DNA of 64,000 nt from Paenibacillus radicis (ex Gao et al. 2016) (GCF_014641555.1 NZ_BMHY01000005.1:188011-252010); one strand, 5' to 3'; counted from the first letter of the stretch, positions 8,444 to 18,057 are shown. Notes: generated by a model from the letters alone, not told the origin. Numbers and translations: made by a program.

Positions 8444-9442
8444 CTATGGATTCAGCGGAAAATGGCAGGCAACGGCGTGCACTTGTCCGGTTAGCGGAGG
8501 CTCTTCCTGGCGGCACTTCTCTGCTGCGAACGGGCAGCGTGTGTGAAATCGGCAGCCCGAAGGCGGGTTGGCCGGACTTGGCACATCGCCCTGAATGCGA
8601 ATCCGCTTGGCATCGCGCAGCGTCGGGTCAGGAGCGGGGTAAGCATGAAGCAGAATACGTGTATAGGGATGCTTCGGCCGCTCGAACAGCTCATCTTTAT
8701 ACCCGATTTCGACGATTTTCCCCAGATACATAACCGCAATACGCTGGCTGACATATCTCACTGCCCCAATGCCATGGGCAATAAACAAATAAGTAAGATT
8801 CAACTCTTTCTGCAGGTCGGCAAGCAGGTTTAGAATTTGAGCCTGTATCGATACATCAAGTGCGGACACAGGCTCATCACAGACGATTAGCTTGGGCTCG
8901 AAGGCAAGGGCACGGGCAATTCCGATCCGCTGCCGCTGTCCTCCGGAAAATTCATGGGGATATCGGAGCTTATAAGCACGAGGAAGCCCAACTCTCTCCA
9001 GCAGCAAGTCTACTTTGCGCGGAACTTCACTGGGCGGCGCCAGACGGTGCGCTAGAAAGGGCTCCGCCAAGATGTCCCCGATCCGCTTGCGCGGATTAAG
9101 CGAGGAGTAGGGATCTTGGAATATCATCTGAAGCTGCGTTCGAACCGGTCTCAGTTCGTTTTGCGTTTGATGGGCAATATCTTTGTTTTGGAATAAAATT
9201 CGGCCCTCTAACGGCTCCTCCAGCCGGACAATGGATCGTCCAATCGTCGATTTGCCGCAGCCTGATTCGCCTACGAGGCCGAGGGTTTCCCCTTCGTAAA
9301 TACGAAGACTGACATCGTCCACCGCTTTGACGTAGCCCGCTGTTCGGGAAAAGATTCCCTTCTTGATCGGATAGTACGTCTTCAAGCCATCGATTTGCAG
9401 CAGCGGAAGGTTAGGCGGCGATCCTGCAGAAGATAGGCTCAT
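8444..9442 (-). CDS. Peptide ABC transporter ATP-binding protein, DppF/OppF type
   Basis: A 332-residue ATPase: Walker [10 protein letters not shown] at 58-66, ABC signature [15 protein letters not shown], Walker [14 protein letters not shown], and the oligopeptide-transporter C-terminal cysteine motif [10 protein letters not shown], which is typical of this subfamily and in some members binds an iron-sulfur cluster. The start ATG overlaps the stop of the DppD-type gene (ATGA). It energises import together with that partner. Confidence 0.95.
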   Translation of the reverse strand: MSLSSAGSPPNLPLLQIDGLKTYYPIKKGIFSRTAGYVKAVDDVSLRIYEGETLGLVGESGCGKSTIGRSIVRLEEPLEGRILFQNKDIAHQTQNELRPVRTQLQMIFQDPYSSLNPRKRIGDILAEPFLAHRLAPPSEVPRKVDLLLERVGLPRAYKLRYPHEFSGGQRQRIGIARALAFEPKLIVCDEPVSALDVSIQAQILNLLADLQKELNLTYLFIAHGIGAVRYVSQRIAVMYLGKIVEIGYKDELFERPKHPYTRILLHAYPAPDPTLRDAKRIRIQGDVPSPANPPSGCRFHTRCPFAAEKCRQEEPPLTGQVHAVACHFPLNP

Positions 9443-10440
9443 GCACCCGCCTCCTTAAGTTTGTGAGCTGTTGCAAATTCCGCTGTAAGCCAGCATCTTA
9501 CCCGATGCTCCGGACCCGCCTCAATTAGTGGCGGAGCTTCCGTGCGGCAGCGCTCGCTGGCCCAATTGCAGCGGTTATGGAAACGGCAGCCTGCAGGCAT
9601 TCGTTGAATAGACGGCACTGCACCCGGGATAGCCGTAAGACGGCCGTGATCACCCGTGACGCGGGGAATCGCCTGGAGCAAGCCTTGCGTGTAAGGGTGG
9701 CCGGGTTCACGAAACAGCGAGAACACATCCGCCTCTTCGACAATTTGTCCGGCGTACATCACGACTACTTTATCCGCCATCTCCGCTACAACTCCCAGAT
9801 CATGCGTAATGAGCATAATCGCCGCGCCGCTTTCTTGCCGCAGCTCCTTCATTAGCTCCAAAATTTGAGCCTGAATGGTGACATCCAGCGCCGTCGTTGG
9901 TTCGTCGGCAATGAGCAGCTTGGGCTTGCAGGCTAGTGCCATGGCAATCATAACGCGCTGGCGCATGCCGCCGGACAAGTTATGAGGGTAAGCCTTCATC
10001 AGCGTCTCTGCATGCGGCAGCCCGACTTTGCGCAGCATGTCTATCGCACGAGCCCGAGTCTCTTTGCGGGATAGCCCAGTATGCTGGCGAATCATCTCTG
10101 AAAGCTGGTTGCCGATTGTGAAGACAGGATTAAGAGAGGTCATCGGCTCCTGAAAAATCATGGAGATGTCTCTGCCCCGCAGACGACGAAGCTTATCTTC
10201 CGGCCATGCAGCAAGGTTATCGCCATCAAAGCGGATCTCTCCCCGCTTGATCCTGCCATGCTGTCCAAGCAATCTTAGAATCGACAACGAGGTCACGCTT
10301 TTGCCGCAGCCCGATTCGCCAACAATGCCTACGGTTTCCCCCGCTTTTAGCGTGAAGCTGACCTCATCAACCGAGATCAGCTCCTCCCGTCCGTTCCAGA
10401 ACACCGTTTGCAGCCGGTCTACCTCTAACAAATTTGCCAA
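9439..10440 (-). CDS. Peptide ABC transporter ATP-binding protein, DppD/OppD type
   Basis: A 333-residue ATPase with Walker A GESGCGKS at 41-48, signature [15 protein letters not shown], Walker [14 protein letters not shown], and the C-terminal [11 protein letters not shown] element of oligopeptide transporter ATPases. The LSGGMRQR form of the signature fits DppD/OppD, while the neighbouring ATPase has the FSGGQRQR form of DppF/OppF. The start is TTG at 10440 after AAAGGCGG. It follows the amidohydrolase gene by about 60 bases and overlaps the DppF-type gene. Confidence 0.95.
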   Translation of the reverse strand: MANLLEVDRLQTVFWNGREELISVDEVSFTLKAGETVGIVGESGCGKSVTSLSILRLLGQHGRIKRGEIRFDGDNLAAWPEDKLRRLRGRDISMIFQEPMTSLNPVFTIGNQLSEMIRQHTGLSRKETRARAIDMLRKVGLPHAETLMKAYPHNLSGGMRQRVMIAMALACKPKLLIADEPTTALDVTIQAQILELMKELRQESGAAIMLITHDLGVVAEMADKVVVMYAGQIVEEADVFSLFREPGHPYTQGLLQAIPRVTGDHGRLTAIPGAVPSIQRMPAGCRFHNRCNWASERCRTEAPPLIEAGPEHRVRCWLTAEFATAHKLKEAGA

Positions 10441-10501
10441 TCTCTATACCGCCTTTCTCAAGCGCAATAACGCGAATTCGAAGTGAACAGCAAGCAGGCA
10501 A

Positions 10502-11914
10502 TTATACCGGAACCGGGGCTTGCACCTCCGGCGGGATCGCTGGTACGTAAGGCTTGCCCTCTGTAGAGCGGGTGAATTCATGACGGGCCAGACGAAGCTG
10601 CTCTCCGCCATCTGTCAGCAGCTCATAAGCAGCCAACGCCAGCAGCTTAGCCGCATGCTGCATCCCTTTAAGCCCAATGGCAGAACCGAAAGATGCTGTC
10701 GCCTGCCAAGTATGCACTTGGACACCGAAAGGCGCGCAGGTCGTCGTGATTTGTCCCACTGGGGTGATCCACGATACATCGCCTACATCTGTCGAACCGC
10801 CGCCTGTCCGGCCCGCGACCGGCCTAGGGTTGATAAATGCAGTCGGCAGCAGGTCGGTGCCCTCCAATCCCTGCTCCTGACGGAATCTTTCCGACAATTG
10901 ACGAACAGCAGGCTCCAATGTGGCAGCCAGGGAAGCGGCTAGACGCTGGTCTTCCTCCGTAAATACGAGAGGCCCCGCTTGTTCATGCTGATCGGATAAG
11001 AGCTGATTCAGCGCATGATTGACATTGAGGCCATAGGCTCCAGCCTTGATCTCCCAAGTTACGGCGGTTTCGGTCATGAGCGCGGCTCCCTGGGCAATCT
11101 TCAGCAGCCGCTCCAACAGCTCATCTACCTGCGCTCTGTTCGCGCCGCGCAAGTAGTACCAGACGCCAGCTTCGGCCGGCACGATATTGGGTGCCTCGCC
11201 GCCGTTCGTAATGGTGTAATGGATACGCGAACCGTCAGGTACATGCTCGCGCAGGTAGTTGGCGCCGACATTCATCAGCTCTACCGCATCCAGCGCGCTT
11301 CTGCCTAGGTGCGGAGCGGCTCCCGCATGGGCGGCTTTGCCCTCGAAATTGAATTGGATAGAAGTTAGCGCTGAGGTCGGCGTACTCCAGGTTGCATTCG
11401 AAGTGCCAGGATGCCAGGTTAACGCCGCATCTAATCCATCGAATACACCCGCACGAGCCATAAAGGTTTTGCCGGACAGCACCTCTTCAGCCGGGCAGCC
11501 GTAATAGCGAATTGTACCGGCCAGTCCTTCTGAATCGATACCGTGCTTGAGCGCAATAGCTGCTGCTACACCGGCCGTTCCAAGCAGATTATGTCCACAG
11601 CCATGTCCCGGGCCGTTTGGGGTTACGGCTTCCTTTACAGCGCTCACCTTTTGTGACAATCCCGGAAGCGCATCGTATTCACCTAATAGGCCAATGACAG
11701 GTTTACCTGAGCCATACTCGGCGACAAAGGCTGTAGGCACGCCGCCAACCCCGGATTCAATTGTGAATCCGGCGTCTCGCAGTGTTTGAATCTGTAAATT
11801 AGAAGCAAAAGACTCGGTATAGGCAATCTCAGGGCGCTCCCAGATTTGCCGGGCAAGCTCCTCGAATGACTCTTTATGCTCATCCAGCCATGCTGCAAGA
11901 TGATTTTTCCCCAT
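10502..11914 (-). CDS. M20-family amidohydrolase, AbgB-like (aminobenzoyl-glutamate hydrolase subunit B family)
   Basis: A 470-residue metal-dependent amidohydrolase. Seen: GLLGEYDALPGLSQ and PGHGCGHNLLGTAGVAAA (metal-binding histidines and cysteine), YYGCPAEEVLSGK (catalytic glutamates), the dimerisation-domain motif GKAAHAGAAPHLGRSALDA, and TGGGSTDVGDVSW with the distal metal ligands. These match the AbgB branch of M20 peptidases, which cleave p-aminobenzoyl-glutamate or related N-acyl amino acids and peptides. It lies between the substrate-binding lipoprotein gene and the ATPase genes, so the transporter probably imports its substrate (inference). The ATG has AGGAGGGG upstream. No partner like AbgA is visible. 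Confidence 0.88.
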   Translation of the reverse strand: MGKNHLAAWLDEHKESFEELARQIWERPEIAYTESFASNLQIQTLRDAGFTIESGVGGVPTAFVAEYGSGKPVIGLLGEYDALPGLSQKVSAVKEAVTPNGPGHGCGHNLLGTAGVAAAIALKHGIDSEGLAGTIRYYGCPAEEVLSGKTFMARAGVFDGLDAALTWHPGTSNATWSTPTSALTSIQFNFEGKAAHAGAAPHLGRSALDAVELMNVGANYLREHVPDGSRIHYTITNGGEAPNIVPAEAGVWYYLRGANRAQVDELLERLLKIAQGAALMTETAVTWEIKAGAYGLNVNHALNQLLSDQHEQAGPLVFTEEDQRLAASLAATLEPAVRQLSERFRQEQGLEGTDLLPTAFINPRPVAGRTGGGSTDVGDVSWITPVGQITTTCAPFGVQVHTWQATASFGSAIGLKGMQHAAKLLALAAYELLTDGGEQLRLARHEFTRSTEGKPYVPAIPPEVQAPVPV

Positions 11915-11944
11915 ATGCGTTCCCCTCCTGACTGTAATACTCGC

Positions 11945-13603
11945 TTAAGGATTCAAGTCCCATTCGTTGACATTGTTGAACATGCCGATGTCCAGCGGCT
12001 TGCCGACTGATACTTTGCTCGAAACGGCCAGCAGCCTTTTCTCGGAATAGACGGCGAGAGAAGGGACGTCTTCATGCAGAATCGCCTGCAGACGGTTATA
12101 GATATCATGGCGTTTTGCCGGATCGGACTCCGCTTCGCCTTGCGCAATCAGAGTGTCCACCTCTGGATTTTTATACTTCAGGAAGTTGCCCGGATTATCG
12201 CCTTTAAACAATGTGAAATAGGAGCTAGGCTCAATATAGAAATCACGCGTAAATATCGTCACATCATAATCGCCTTTCAGAACCTTTTGGATCAGCGTTG
12301 CAAAATCAAATTTCTGCACATCGACCTTAATCCCGACATCCGTCAAGTTCTGCACTAATATATCTGCCGCTTGCTCGCGGATTTTGTTGCCAACCGGAAT
12401 GAGGAAGCTGACCGGTTTGCTGGAATCCCAATTGGCTTCCTTCAGCAGCTGCTTTGCTTTTTCCGGATCGTAGGAATAGTTCGTTATCTCTTTGTTGTAA
12501 TACGGGTGGTAGCTTGGAATGCCGCCGTCAATGATCTCACCTTGGCCTTTCAGCAGTTGATCCACGATCAGGCTGCGGTTCAGCGCGTAAGCGAATGCTT
12601 GGCGGACCTTCGGATCACTAATCTTCTCGGCATTGAAGAACAACTCTGGCGGAACCGACGAATTGCCGGACGTCAGCTCGACATTGGAGAAGCCTGTAAC
12701 CTTCTCATAGTCCGTAATGGGAATGAGACCTACAGGAATAGAGTTCATATGAATTTCGCCGGTTTGCAGTTGGGCAACGAGATTTGCAGCGGGAAGTACC
12801 TTAATGAAGATTTTATCCAGCTTGGCGATCGCGCGATAGTAGCTCGGATTTTTGACAACCTCGGCGTATTGTCCTTTAACAAAGCTTCCGAATTTGAAGG
12901 CGCCGATTGTAACTTCGGGCTTCTGGAAATACGGATGCGTCGCAAGCTGCTCCGGATTCACATCCTTCAAAATATGCTGCGGCAGGAAAAAGACCTTCGT
13001 CCCGAAACGCTCTTTGAAGATCAGCGGGTCGATCTTCGTCTTTGTTTTGACCTCAAACGTATGATCATCAACAATATGCAGGCCGCTAATTTCAGTAACG
13101 CCTTCCTCCAGCTTGCCGGTGTCGTTCAGCCCCTCGATGAAGTTCAGCCGGAAATTCGTCTCCACCTTCGGGTGAAGCGCCAATTTGAGCGTAAAAGCAA
13201 CATCAGCCGTCGTGAACGGTGTATTATCATTCCATTTGGCGGCCGGGTCCAGCTTAACGACAAAGGTTTGGTTGTCGGCTGTCTCCACGGATTGGGCAAG
13301 CTTCGGTATGAATTCAAACTTTTCATTTAAATCCAGCAGCGAATCATTCAACAGTGCCAGGACATTGTCGGAAGCAGAATCGCCTTGGTCATTAATTTGA
13401 TTTAAGGTAATGGGTGCATTCACAATCCCAATATGTACAATTTTCTCTCCTTGGGGAGTCGAAGTGGCCTCCGTCTTCGATGCGCCTTCTTGCGCAGGTG
13501 CTTGCGAAGGAGCTGGAGCCGGTTTATTGGCGCTGCAAGCGGATAACAGCAAGGCCAGCGAAACGATGACCCCTAGCAGAGTGCGGTGGACATTTCTTTT
13601 CAT
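11945..13603 (-). CDS. Peptide ABC transporter substrate-binding lipoprotein (family 5)
   Basis: A 552-residue extracellular solute-binding protein of the OppA/DppA class. The N-terminus is a lipoprotein signal peptide ending LLLSAC, with C23 as the lipidated cysteine, followed by a proline/alanine-rich linker. Motifs such as YEVVKNPSYY-like region, KVRQAFAYALNRSLIVDQ and DPEKAKQLLKEANWD are typical of family 5 binding proteins. It is the first gene of the six-gene minus-strand operon; GGAGGG precedes the ATG. It delivers peptides or acyl-amino acids to the DppBCDF-type importer. The ligand is not predictable, though the adjacent AbgB-like hydrolase makes a p-aminobenzoyl-glutamate or dipeptide-like ligand plausible. 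Confidence 0.93.
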   Translation of the reverse strand: MKRNVHRTLLGVIVSLALLLSACSANKPAPAPSQAPAQEGASKTEATSTPQGEKIVHIGIVNAPITLNQINDQGDSASDNVLALLNDSLLDLNEKFEFIPKLAQSVETADNQTFVVKLDPAAKWNDNTPFTTADVAFTLKLALHPKVETNFRLNFIEGLNDTGKLEEGVTEISGLHIVDDHTFEVKTKTKIDPLIFKERFGTKVFFLPQHILKDVNPEQLATHPYFQKPEVTIGAFKFGSFVKGQYAEVVKNPSYYRAIAKLDKIFIKVLPAANLVAQLQTGEIHMNSIPVGLIPITDYEKVTGFSNVELTSGNSSVPPELFFNAEKISDPKVRQAFAYALNRSLIVDQLLKGQGEIIDGGIPSYHPYYNKEITNYSYDPEKAKQLLKEANWDSSKPVSFLIPVGNKIREQAADILVQNLTDVGIKVDVQKFDFATLIQKVLKGDYDVTIFTRDFYIEPSSYFTLFKGDNPGNFLKYKNPEVDTLIAQGEAESDPAKRHDIYNRLQAILHEDVPSLAVYSEKRLLAVSSKVSVGKPLDIGMFNNVNEWDLNP

Positions 13604-13809
13604 GATCTAACCCTCCAAATGTTTATTAATCCAATAGGATAAGTGTGTAATTGGGATAAACTTAACATTTTTTCCATAGAGGGTCTAATAGAAAGTTGCA
13701 ATTGCCAAATAAAGAGTTTCTATTACAGAATTTTGCTCAGAAGGAAGTGATGGGAATGGGGAGGCGTGAGAGGATGGCAAATAGAAATGAGAGAAAGGTT
13801 GTTAGCATT

Positions 13810-13843
13810 TGGTATAATATAGACAAATTGTACAAGGAGGTGA
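13810..13843 (+). promoter_or_regulatory. Extended -10 promoter and strong ribosome binding site of the orphan effector-like gene
   Basis: TGGTATAAT (13810-13818) is a perfect extended -10 element, and no good -35 hexamer is needed with it. AAGGAGGTGA (13834-13843) is a full-length Shine-Dalgarno match, 4 bases before the ATG. If the -10 box is used, the leader is only about 25 bases. Confidence 0.7.
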
Positions 13844-13847
13844 CTGA

Positions 13848-15248
13848 ATGTTAAGGAGCTCGGGAACGCACCGTCCTAAGGAAATCGCTTCAAGGGGCAA
13901 TGAGGCAAAGGAAGCTCAGCGCCCTGCCGCTCAGCCGAATTCTTCATTGACGATCATGCAGCTTCAGTCGGCCGTTGGCAATCGCGCAGCACTCCAAATG
14001 CTTCAAAGTGCGCCGAAACCCGTTGGTGAAGTTATTCAACGGCAAATCCATCAGGTGAAGAAGGGCAAAAAGCCCTCAAATTCAAGTTGGACCCTTACGA
14101 AGTCCGATGACCAATATGACTATTATGATGACGGAGAAGATGAATTGGAGACAAAGCTTCAGCCAACAAGAGACATACTGGACGACCTTGGATTGGATGA
14201 CCTATCCAGTGCGGAAGAATCCGATACCGAGCTGGACGCCCAGACCCAGTCAACTCCGATTAAAGTATACCGGGTTAACAATATTCGAGACACTATGAAA
14301 GTAAAGAAGCATGTGCTGAAGAAGGATCCAAACGGCAAATTTGGTATCAAAGTAAACGGCACGGTATTCCGCATGACCGGCAGCGGCTCGCAGTTCAAAT
14401 TGCAGACGACCAGCCAAAAAGCATTGCTCCAATCCGATAATACGCAGAAAGAAGGCTATATGCAGGACAGGGTGAAGGGGGACCGAAGTGCGAGGGGAAA
14501 ACAAGGCAGTTATCTGCATGTGGTGAGCGAGCTGGAAGGGCACAGCGCAAAGGATGTTGCAACCGATATTTATCAGAAGTTTCATAAGGGCATCGATTAT
14601 CCCGACGGCAAATATACGGATCGGGTGCAGGGCAAGATGAACGAGTTATTCGCAGTACTCACGGTCACCGAGGGGTATCGTACCGACTATGCTCTTTCCT
14701 TATATACAGCTGCAATTGAGGCCATGAAAAACGGCAATTCGTTTGAGAGGGTGCTGTATAAAGGCAAAGGGCAGCTTGAGGCGCTGCACCCGGGGGCTTC
14801 CAGTCATACGGACAGCAAGGTTAGCGGTCAATTAATGGAGCAAAATATTGGGATGGGCAGTAATAATCCGCATCCGACGCAGTCCTCCATGAACATCAGT
14901 CATGAAAATTATGTAGACGGCCTCTCTCGTACCGTAGAGCTGTTCGATGAAGCGATTCGACCGGGGCGAGGCAAGAAACGCGGCTATAGCGAGATGCTGA
15001 AGGATGACTTGGTTGAGCCCTTCCAGTCCTTTAAGCGCCGGAAACTAGCTCCAAAGGCAGTCACGATTCAGCCTGCTGACGTCTCTAGTACCCGAACGCC
15101 GAATCCAAGCTGGAATGTCGATGTGTCGTTAAAGCTGAACGCTGGAGTTCAGGTAAAGCGAAATCAGAAAGTGAAGTATAACGGTAAAGATTATATCGTG
15201 AAAAACATTACTCCAACAGGGTGGGTGCAACTCCTAAGTGATACTTGA
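13848..15248 (+). CDS. Orphan protein with LQ-x-x-x-GN-R-A-type N-terminal motif (possible contractile-injection or polymorphic-toxin cargo)
   Basis: A 466-residue soluble protein without signal peptide or membrane span. Residues 36-53 read IMQLQSAVGNRAALQMLQ, followed by VIQRQ at 62-66. This LQ...GN.A...LQ...QR layout resembles the N-terminal leader often seen in DUF4157-type and extracellular contractile injection (eCIS) associated proteins (family recollection, not searched). Residues 87-130 are strongly acidic (DYYDDGEDELE). Residues 222-320 form a probable alpha-helical domain around LFAVLTVTEGYRTDYALSLY. Two basic clusters, RGKKR (374-378) and KRRKL (396-400), recall a bipartite nuclear-localisation signal. 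The last 45 residues look like a small beta domain (KVKYNGKDYIVKNI). It has its own promoter and terminator. No injection-system structural genes are nearby. Function unknown. Confidence 0.55.
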   Translation: MLRSSGTHRPKEIASRGNEAKEAQRPAAQPNSSLTIMQLQSAVGNRAALQMLQSAPKPVGEVIQRQIHQVKKGKKPSNSSWTLTKSDDQYDYYDDGEDELETKLQPTRDILDDLGLDDLSSAEESDTELDAQTQSTPIKVYRVNNIRDTMKVKKHVLKKDPNGKFGIKVNGTVFRMTGSGSQFKLQTTSQKALLQSDNTQKEGYMQDRVKGDRSARGKQGSYLHVVSELEGHSAKDVATDIYQKFHKGIDYPDGKYTDRVQGKMNELFAVLTVTEGYRTDYALSLYTAAIEAMKNGNSFERVLYKGKGQLEALHPGASSHTDSKVSGQLMEQNIGMGSNNPHPTQSSMNISHENYVDGLSRTVELFDEAIRPGRGKKRGYSEMLKDDLVEPFQSFKRRKLAPKAVTIQPADVSSTRTPNPSWNVDVSLKLNAGVQVKRNQKVKYNGKDYIVKNITPTGWVQLLSDT

Positions 15249-15256
15249 TAAACGGA

Positions 15257-15293
15257 TAAAGCCCTGTCCGTTCAATCGGCGGACGGGGCTTTG
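15257..15293 (+). terminator. Hairpin terminator after the orphan effector-like gene
   Basis: AAAGCCCTGTCCG pairs with CGGACGGGGCTTT (one G-U pair) around a 9-base loop. The T-tract is short on both sides. It lies between convergent genes, so it may serve both strands. Confidence 0.65.
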
Positions 15294-15343
15294 ATAACGG
15301 GAGAATGCCTCTGCAATATTATATCCCCAGCTTGAATCCAAGG

Positions 15344-16087
15344 CTATTGATACAGCCAAATGCCGGAAACCGTCATAACCCCCGGCAGCGCAGCCTCATC
15401 CACTGCAACCTGGTCATACCAGCCTCCCACCGCAAGGTTGAGCACCAAATAAAAAGGCTCGTCAAACGGCATAATGCCCGGTTCTAGGCTTCTCTCGGCA
15501 AAGCAATGTCCGTCTACCAGCCATCGGATGGAGCCGGCATCCCATTCCAGCGCATAATCGTGAAACTCGCTGATCGTGCTGTTCTCGAACTTATAGGAGA
15601 ACTCGTCGGTGCTTTTACTCTCCATATCCTTCCCGTAATGCAGCGTTCCGGAAACCTGCTGAGGCAGGCGGCCTTTGGCTTCCATAATATCGATCTCGCC
15701 GGAAGCGGGCCAGGAACCGTAGACCTGCTGCTGCGGCAGCAGCCAGATAGCGGGCCATAGTCCTTGGCCAACCGGCAGCTTTGCGCGTATCACAATTTTT
15801 CCATAGCAAAAGGAAAAATGGTCCTTAGTGTCCAGCCGGGCCGAGGTATAGGCAAAGCTCCGTCCGTCCGCTTCGACCGTTTCGCGCCGCGCGCATAGGT
15901 TCAAGCCGGATTCATCGATGAACAGGTTGCTGGCATGACCCGTATAAAACTGCTGCTCGCCGTTCCCCCAGCCCGGACATATGGGCTGTCCATCGTTATC
16001 CAGCAAGTCATTGCCATGACGAATATTCCATGCGTTCAGATCAGCACGGCTCTCCATGAAATTTTGCTGCCATATAAGCTTGTTCAT
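15344..16087 (-). CDS. Glycoside hydrolase family 16 (beta-glucanase/laminarinase-like), no signal peptide
   Basis: A 247-residue jelly-roll hydrolase with the GH16 catalytic signature SGEIDIMEAKG: E131 nucleophile, D133 and E136 acid/base. Surrounding LWPAIWLLPQ, DYALEWDAGSIRWLVDGH and PFYLVLNLAVGGWY are typical of laminarinase-type GH16. I start it at ATG 16087 (MNKLIWQQNF), with AGGGG upstream. The N-terminus begins directly with the catalytic fold and no secretion signal is visible, which is unusual for a polysaccharide hydrolase. It is divergent from the LplB-type sugar transporter operon about 150 bases away, so it may cut imported beta-glucan oligosaccharides in the cytoplasm (inference). 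Confidence 0.9.
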   Translation of the reverse strand: MNKLIWQQNFMESRADLNAWNIRHGNDLLDNDGQPICPGWGNGEQQFYTGHASNLFIDESGLNLCARRETVEADGRSFAYTSARLDTKDHFSFCYGKIVIRAKLPVGQGLWPAIWLLPQQQVYGSWPASGEIDIMEAKGRLPQQVSGTLHYGKDMESKSTDEFSYKFENSTISEFHDYALEWDAGSIRWLVDGHCFAERSLEPGIMPFDEPFYLVLNLAVGGWYDQVAVDEAALPGVMTVSGIWLYQ

Positions 16088-16234
16088 TCCTCGCACACCC
16101 CTTTCATTTACTCTCAGCATACTTGCTTTTAGCCCTCCGTCAAACGAATCTAAAAAAATGGGATAGGGTCAAAAATGATGGCCTTTTTTTCGCATGCCCG
16201 TTTTTATACGATGATAAGGAAAGGGGCAGAGGAG

Positions 16235-17155
16235 ATGTTCCAACATAAAACAGGACACATAAAGTCGTTTACTAGACAATGGCAATTGCAAAGCATGGTT
16301 ATTCCGGGGATTGTCTGGATGTTGATCTTTTGCTATATTCCGATGTTCTGGCTGATTATCGCCTTCATGGACTACAGCATTGCCAAGCCGATGCTGCAAT
16401 CGCCTTTTGTGGGGCTCAAGCATTTCGAAGATTTTATGACGGATGACCGTTTCTGGCGCTCCATTCGCAATACGCTCGGGATGAGCAGCATCAAGCTGAT
16501 ACTGGGCTTCCCCATTCCGATTTTTTTCGCCTTAATGCTCAATGAGATCCGGAATATTCGATTTAAGCGTACGGTACAGACGATCTCGTATCTGCCGCAC
16601 TTTATTGCTTGGACGATTTTTGGCGGCATCATGCTCAACTGGCTGGGCGAGGGCGGTGTTATCAACCAGTTGATGATGGCATTGGGGCTCCAGGATCGTG
16701 AAATTTTGTTTAATAGCGATCCGAAGTACTTCTGGTGGATTACCTATTTCTCCGATACGCTCAAGGAAACCGGCTGGAGTGCCATTATCTACATTGCTGC
16801 GATAGCCGGCATTGATCCGGGGCTGTACGAAGCGGCGGAGCTGGATGGCGCCAACCGCTGGCAGCGGATGTGGCATATTACCATTCAGAGCATACGTCCT
16901 ACCATCGCCATACTGTTTATCCTTGCGGTCAGCGGGATACTCGGCAGCAACTTTGAGCAGATCTTTATGCTGAAGAACAACATGAACCTGAGGATGGCAG
17001 AAAGTCTGGATTTGTACATTTATAACATGGGCTTGGTATCCGGGCGTCATTCCTTCTCGACGGCAGTCCTGTTTGTCCGCTCTATTGTGGCACTAGGGTT
17101 ATTGTTTCTGGCGAATTATACGTCCAAAAAATTAACAGGCGACAGCATTTTTTAA
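16235..17155 (+). CDS. Carbohydrate ABC transporter permease, LplB family
   Basis: About 306 residues with six predicted spans beginning at MVIPGIVWMLIFCYIPMFWL. The EAA loop that contacts the ATPase reads GLYEAAELDGANRWQRMWH, followed by ITIQSIRPT. This is the LplB-type permease of CUT1 importers common in Paenibacillus. I chose ATG 16235 because AGGAAAGGGG lies 9 bases upstream; ATG 16211 and an earlier in-frame ATG at 16175 are possible. It pairs with the next permease, 17 bases downstream. No ATPase gene is present here, so a shared MsmX-type ATPase encoded elsewhere must drive it (established for such systems). Confidence 0.92.
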   Translation: MFQHKTGHIKSFTRQWQLQSMVIPGIVWMLIFCYIPMFWLIIAFMDYSIAKPMLQSPFVGLKHFEDFMTDDRFWRSIRNTLGMSSIKLILGFPIPIFFALMLNEIRNIRFKRTVQTISYLPHFIAWTIFGGIMLNWLGEGGVINQLMMALGLQDREILFNSDPKYFWWITYFSDTLKETGWSAIIYIAAIAGIDPGLYEAAELDGANRWQRMWHITIQSIRPTIAILFILAVSGILGSNFEQIFMLKNNMNLRMAESLDLYIYNMGLVSGRHSFSTAVLFVRSIVALGLLFLANYTSKKLTGDSIF

Positions 17156-17172
17156 AGGGGGAGCACAACTGC

Positions 17173-18057
17173 ATGGCAAAACGGAGAAGGTTTCGCCGTA
17201 TTGGAGTATTTGAGGTTTGCAACGCCCTGCTAATGCTGGCCGTTTGTTTTATTACACTGTACCCGATGTGGTTTGTATTCATTAACTCGTTTAATGCGCC
17301 GCAGCAGGCGCTGCTGGGTACGGTCAACTGGTTTCCCAAAGCGTTTTCTCTAGCGAGCTACAGTGTTGTGTTTAACGATAAAACGCTGATGAACGGTTTT
17401 TACATTACCACTATGCGCACCGTGATCGGGACCGCCGTGCATGTGTTGTTTACCGCAATAGTGGCTTACGGTTTAAGTAAGACTAATCTGATCGGACGCA
17501 AGATTTATCTTAAAATCGCATTGATTACGATGCTGTTCTCAGGCGGACTGATTCCTACATTTATTCTAATGACGAAGCTGGGTTTGTACGATAATTTCTT
17601 AGTATTCATCATTCCGGCGATGTACACGTTTTTCAATATGGTCATTTTTATGAGCTTCTTCCGCACCATCCCTGACAGCCTGGAGGAATCCGCGAAGGTA
17701 GACGGAGCTTCGGATTATGGGGTCCTGTTCAGAATCGTATTGCCCAACAGCATGGCGGTCATCGCGACCATATCACTTTTTTCAGCCGTGTACCATTGGA
17801 ACGATTACTATCAAGGTGTGCTATACATCCGATCGCAGGATATACTGCCGATGCAAACGATGCTGTATAAAATTATTGCCGAGAACTCCATGTCTTTCAT
17901 GCAGCAGCAAGCGATGGCTCAATTCGGCGCAAGACTGCCTGGCAATTCCATTAAGTTTGCATCGATGATGGTGGCAACGCTTCCAATTCTAGTGTTCTAT
18001 CCCTTTATTCAGCGCTATTTGGTCAAAGGCGTCATGATCGGCGCAATTAAAGGGTAA
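17173..18057 (+). CDS. Carbohydrate ABC transporter permease, YtcP/LplC family
   Basis: A 294-residue second permease of the CUT1 importer. It starts with a basic tail (MAKRRRFRRI) and a span NALLMLAVCFITLYPMWFVF; the EAA loop reads SLEESAKVDGASDYGVLFR. The C-terminus ends with the characteristic FIQRYLVKGVMIGAIKG. The ATG is preceded by AAGGGGGAG. It is located between the LplB-type permease and the binding lipoprotein and forms the heterodimeric channel with the former. Confidence 0.94.
   Translation: MAKRRRFRRIGVFEVCNALLMLAVCFITLYPMWFVFINSFNAPQQALLGTVNWFPKAFSLASYSVVFNDKTLMNGFYITTMRTVIGTAVHVLFTAIVAYGLSKTNLIGRKIYLKIALITMLFSGGLIPTFILMTKLGLYDNFLVFIIPAMYTFFNMVIFMSFFRTIPDSLEESAKVDGASDYGVLFRIVLPNSMAVIATISLFSAVYHWNDYYQGVLYIRSQDILPMQTMLYKIIAENSMSFMQQQAMAQFGARLPGNSIKFASMMVATLPILVFYPFIQRYLVKGVMIGAIKG

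Noticed and set aside
8424..8516. Upstream extension of the DppB-type permease
   Set aside because: The extra 31 residues overlap the ATPase gene, are not permease-like, and the inner ATG has a good ribosome binding site and the classic N-terminus.
12371..13330. 319-codon open frame on the plus strand
   Set aside because: It is entirely antisense to the peptide-binding lipoprotein gene, which has clear family motifs; the frame has no ribosome binding site and no domain.
13848..15248. Complete contractile injection system in the window
   Set aside because: No sheath, tube, baseplate, tape-measure or AAA-ATPase gene of such systems lies nearby; only a cargo-like protein is seen.
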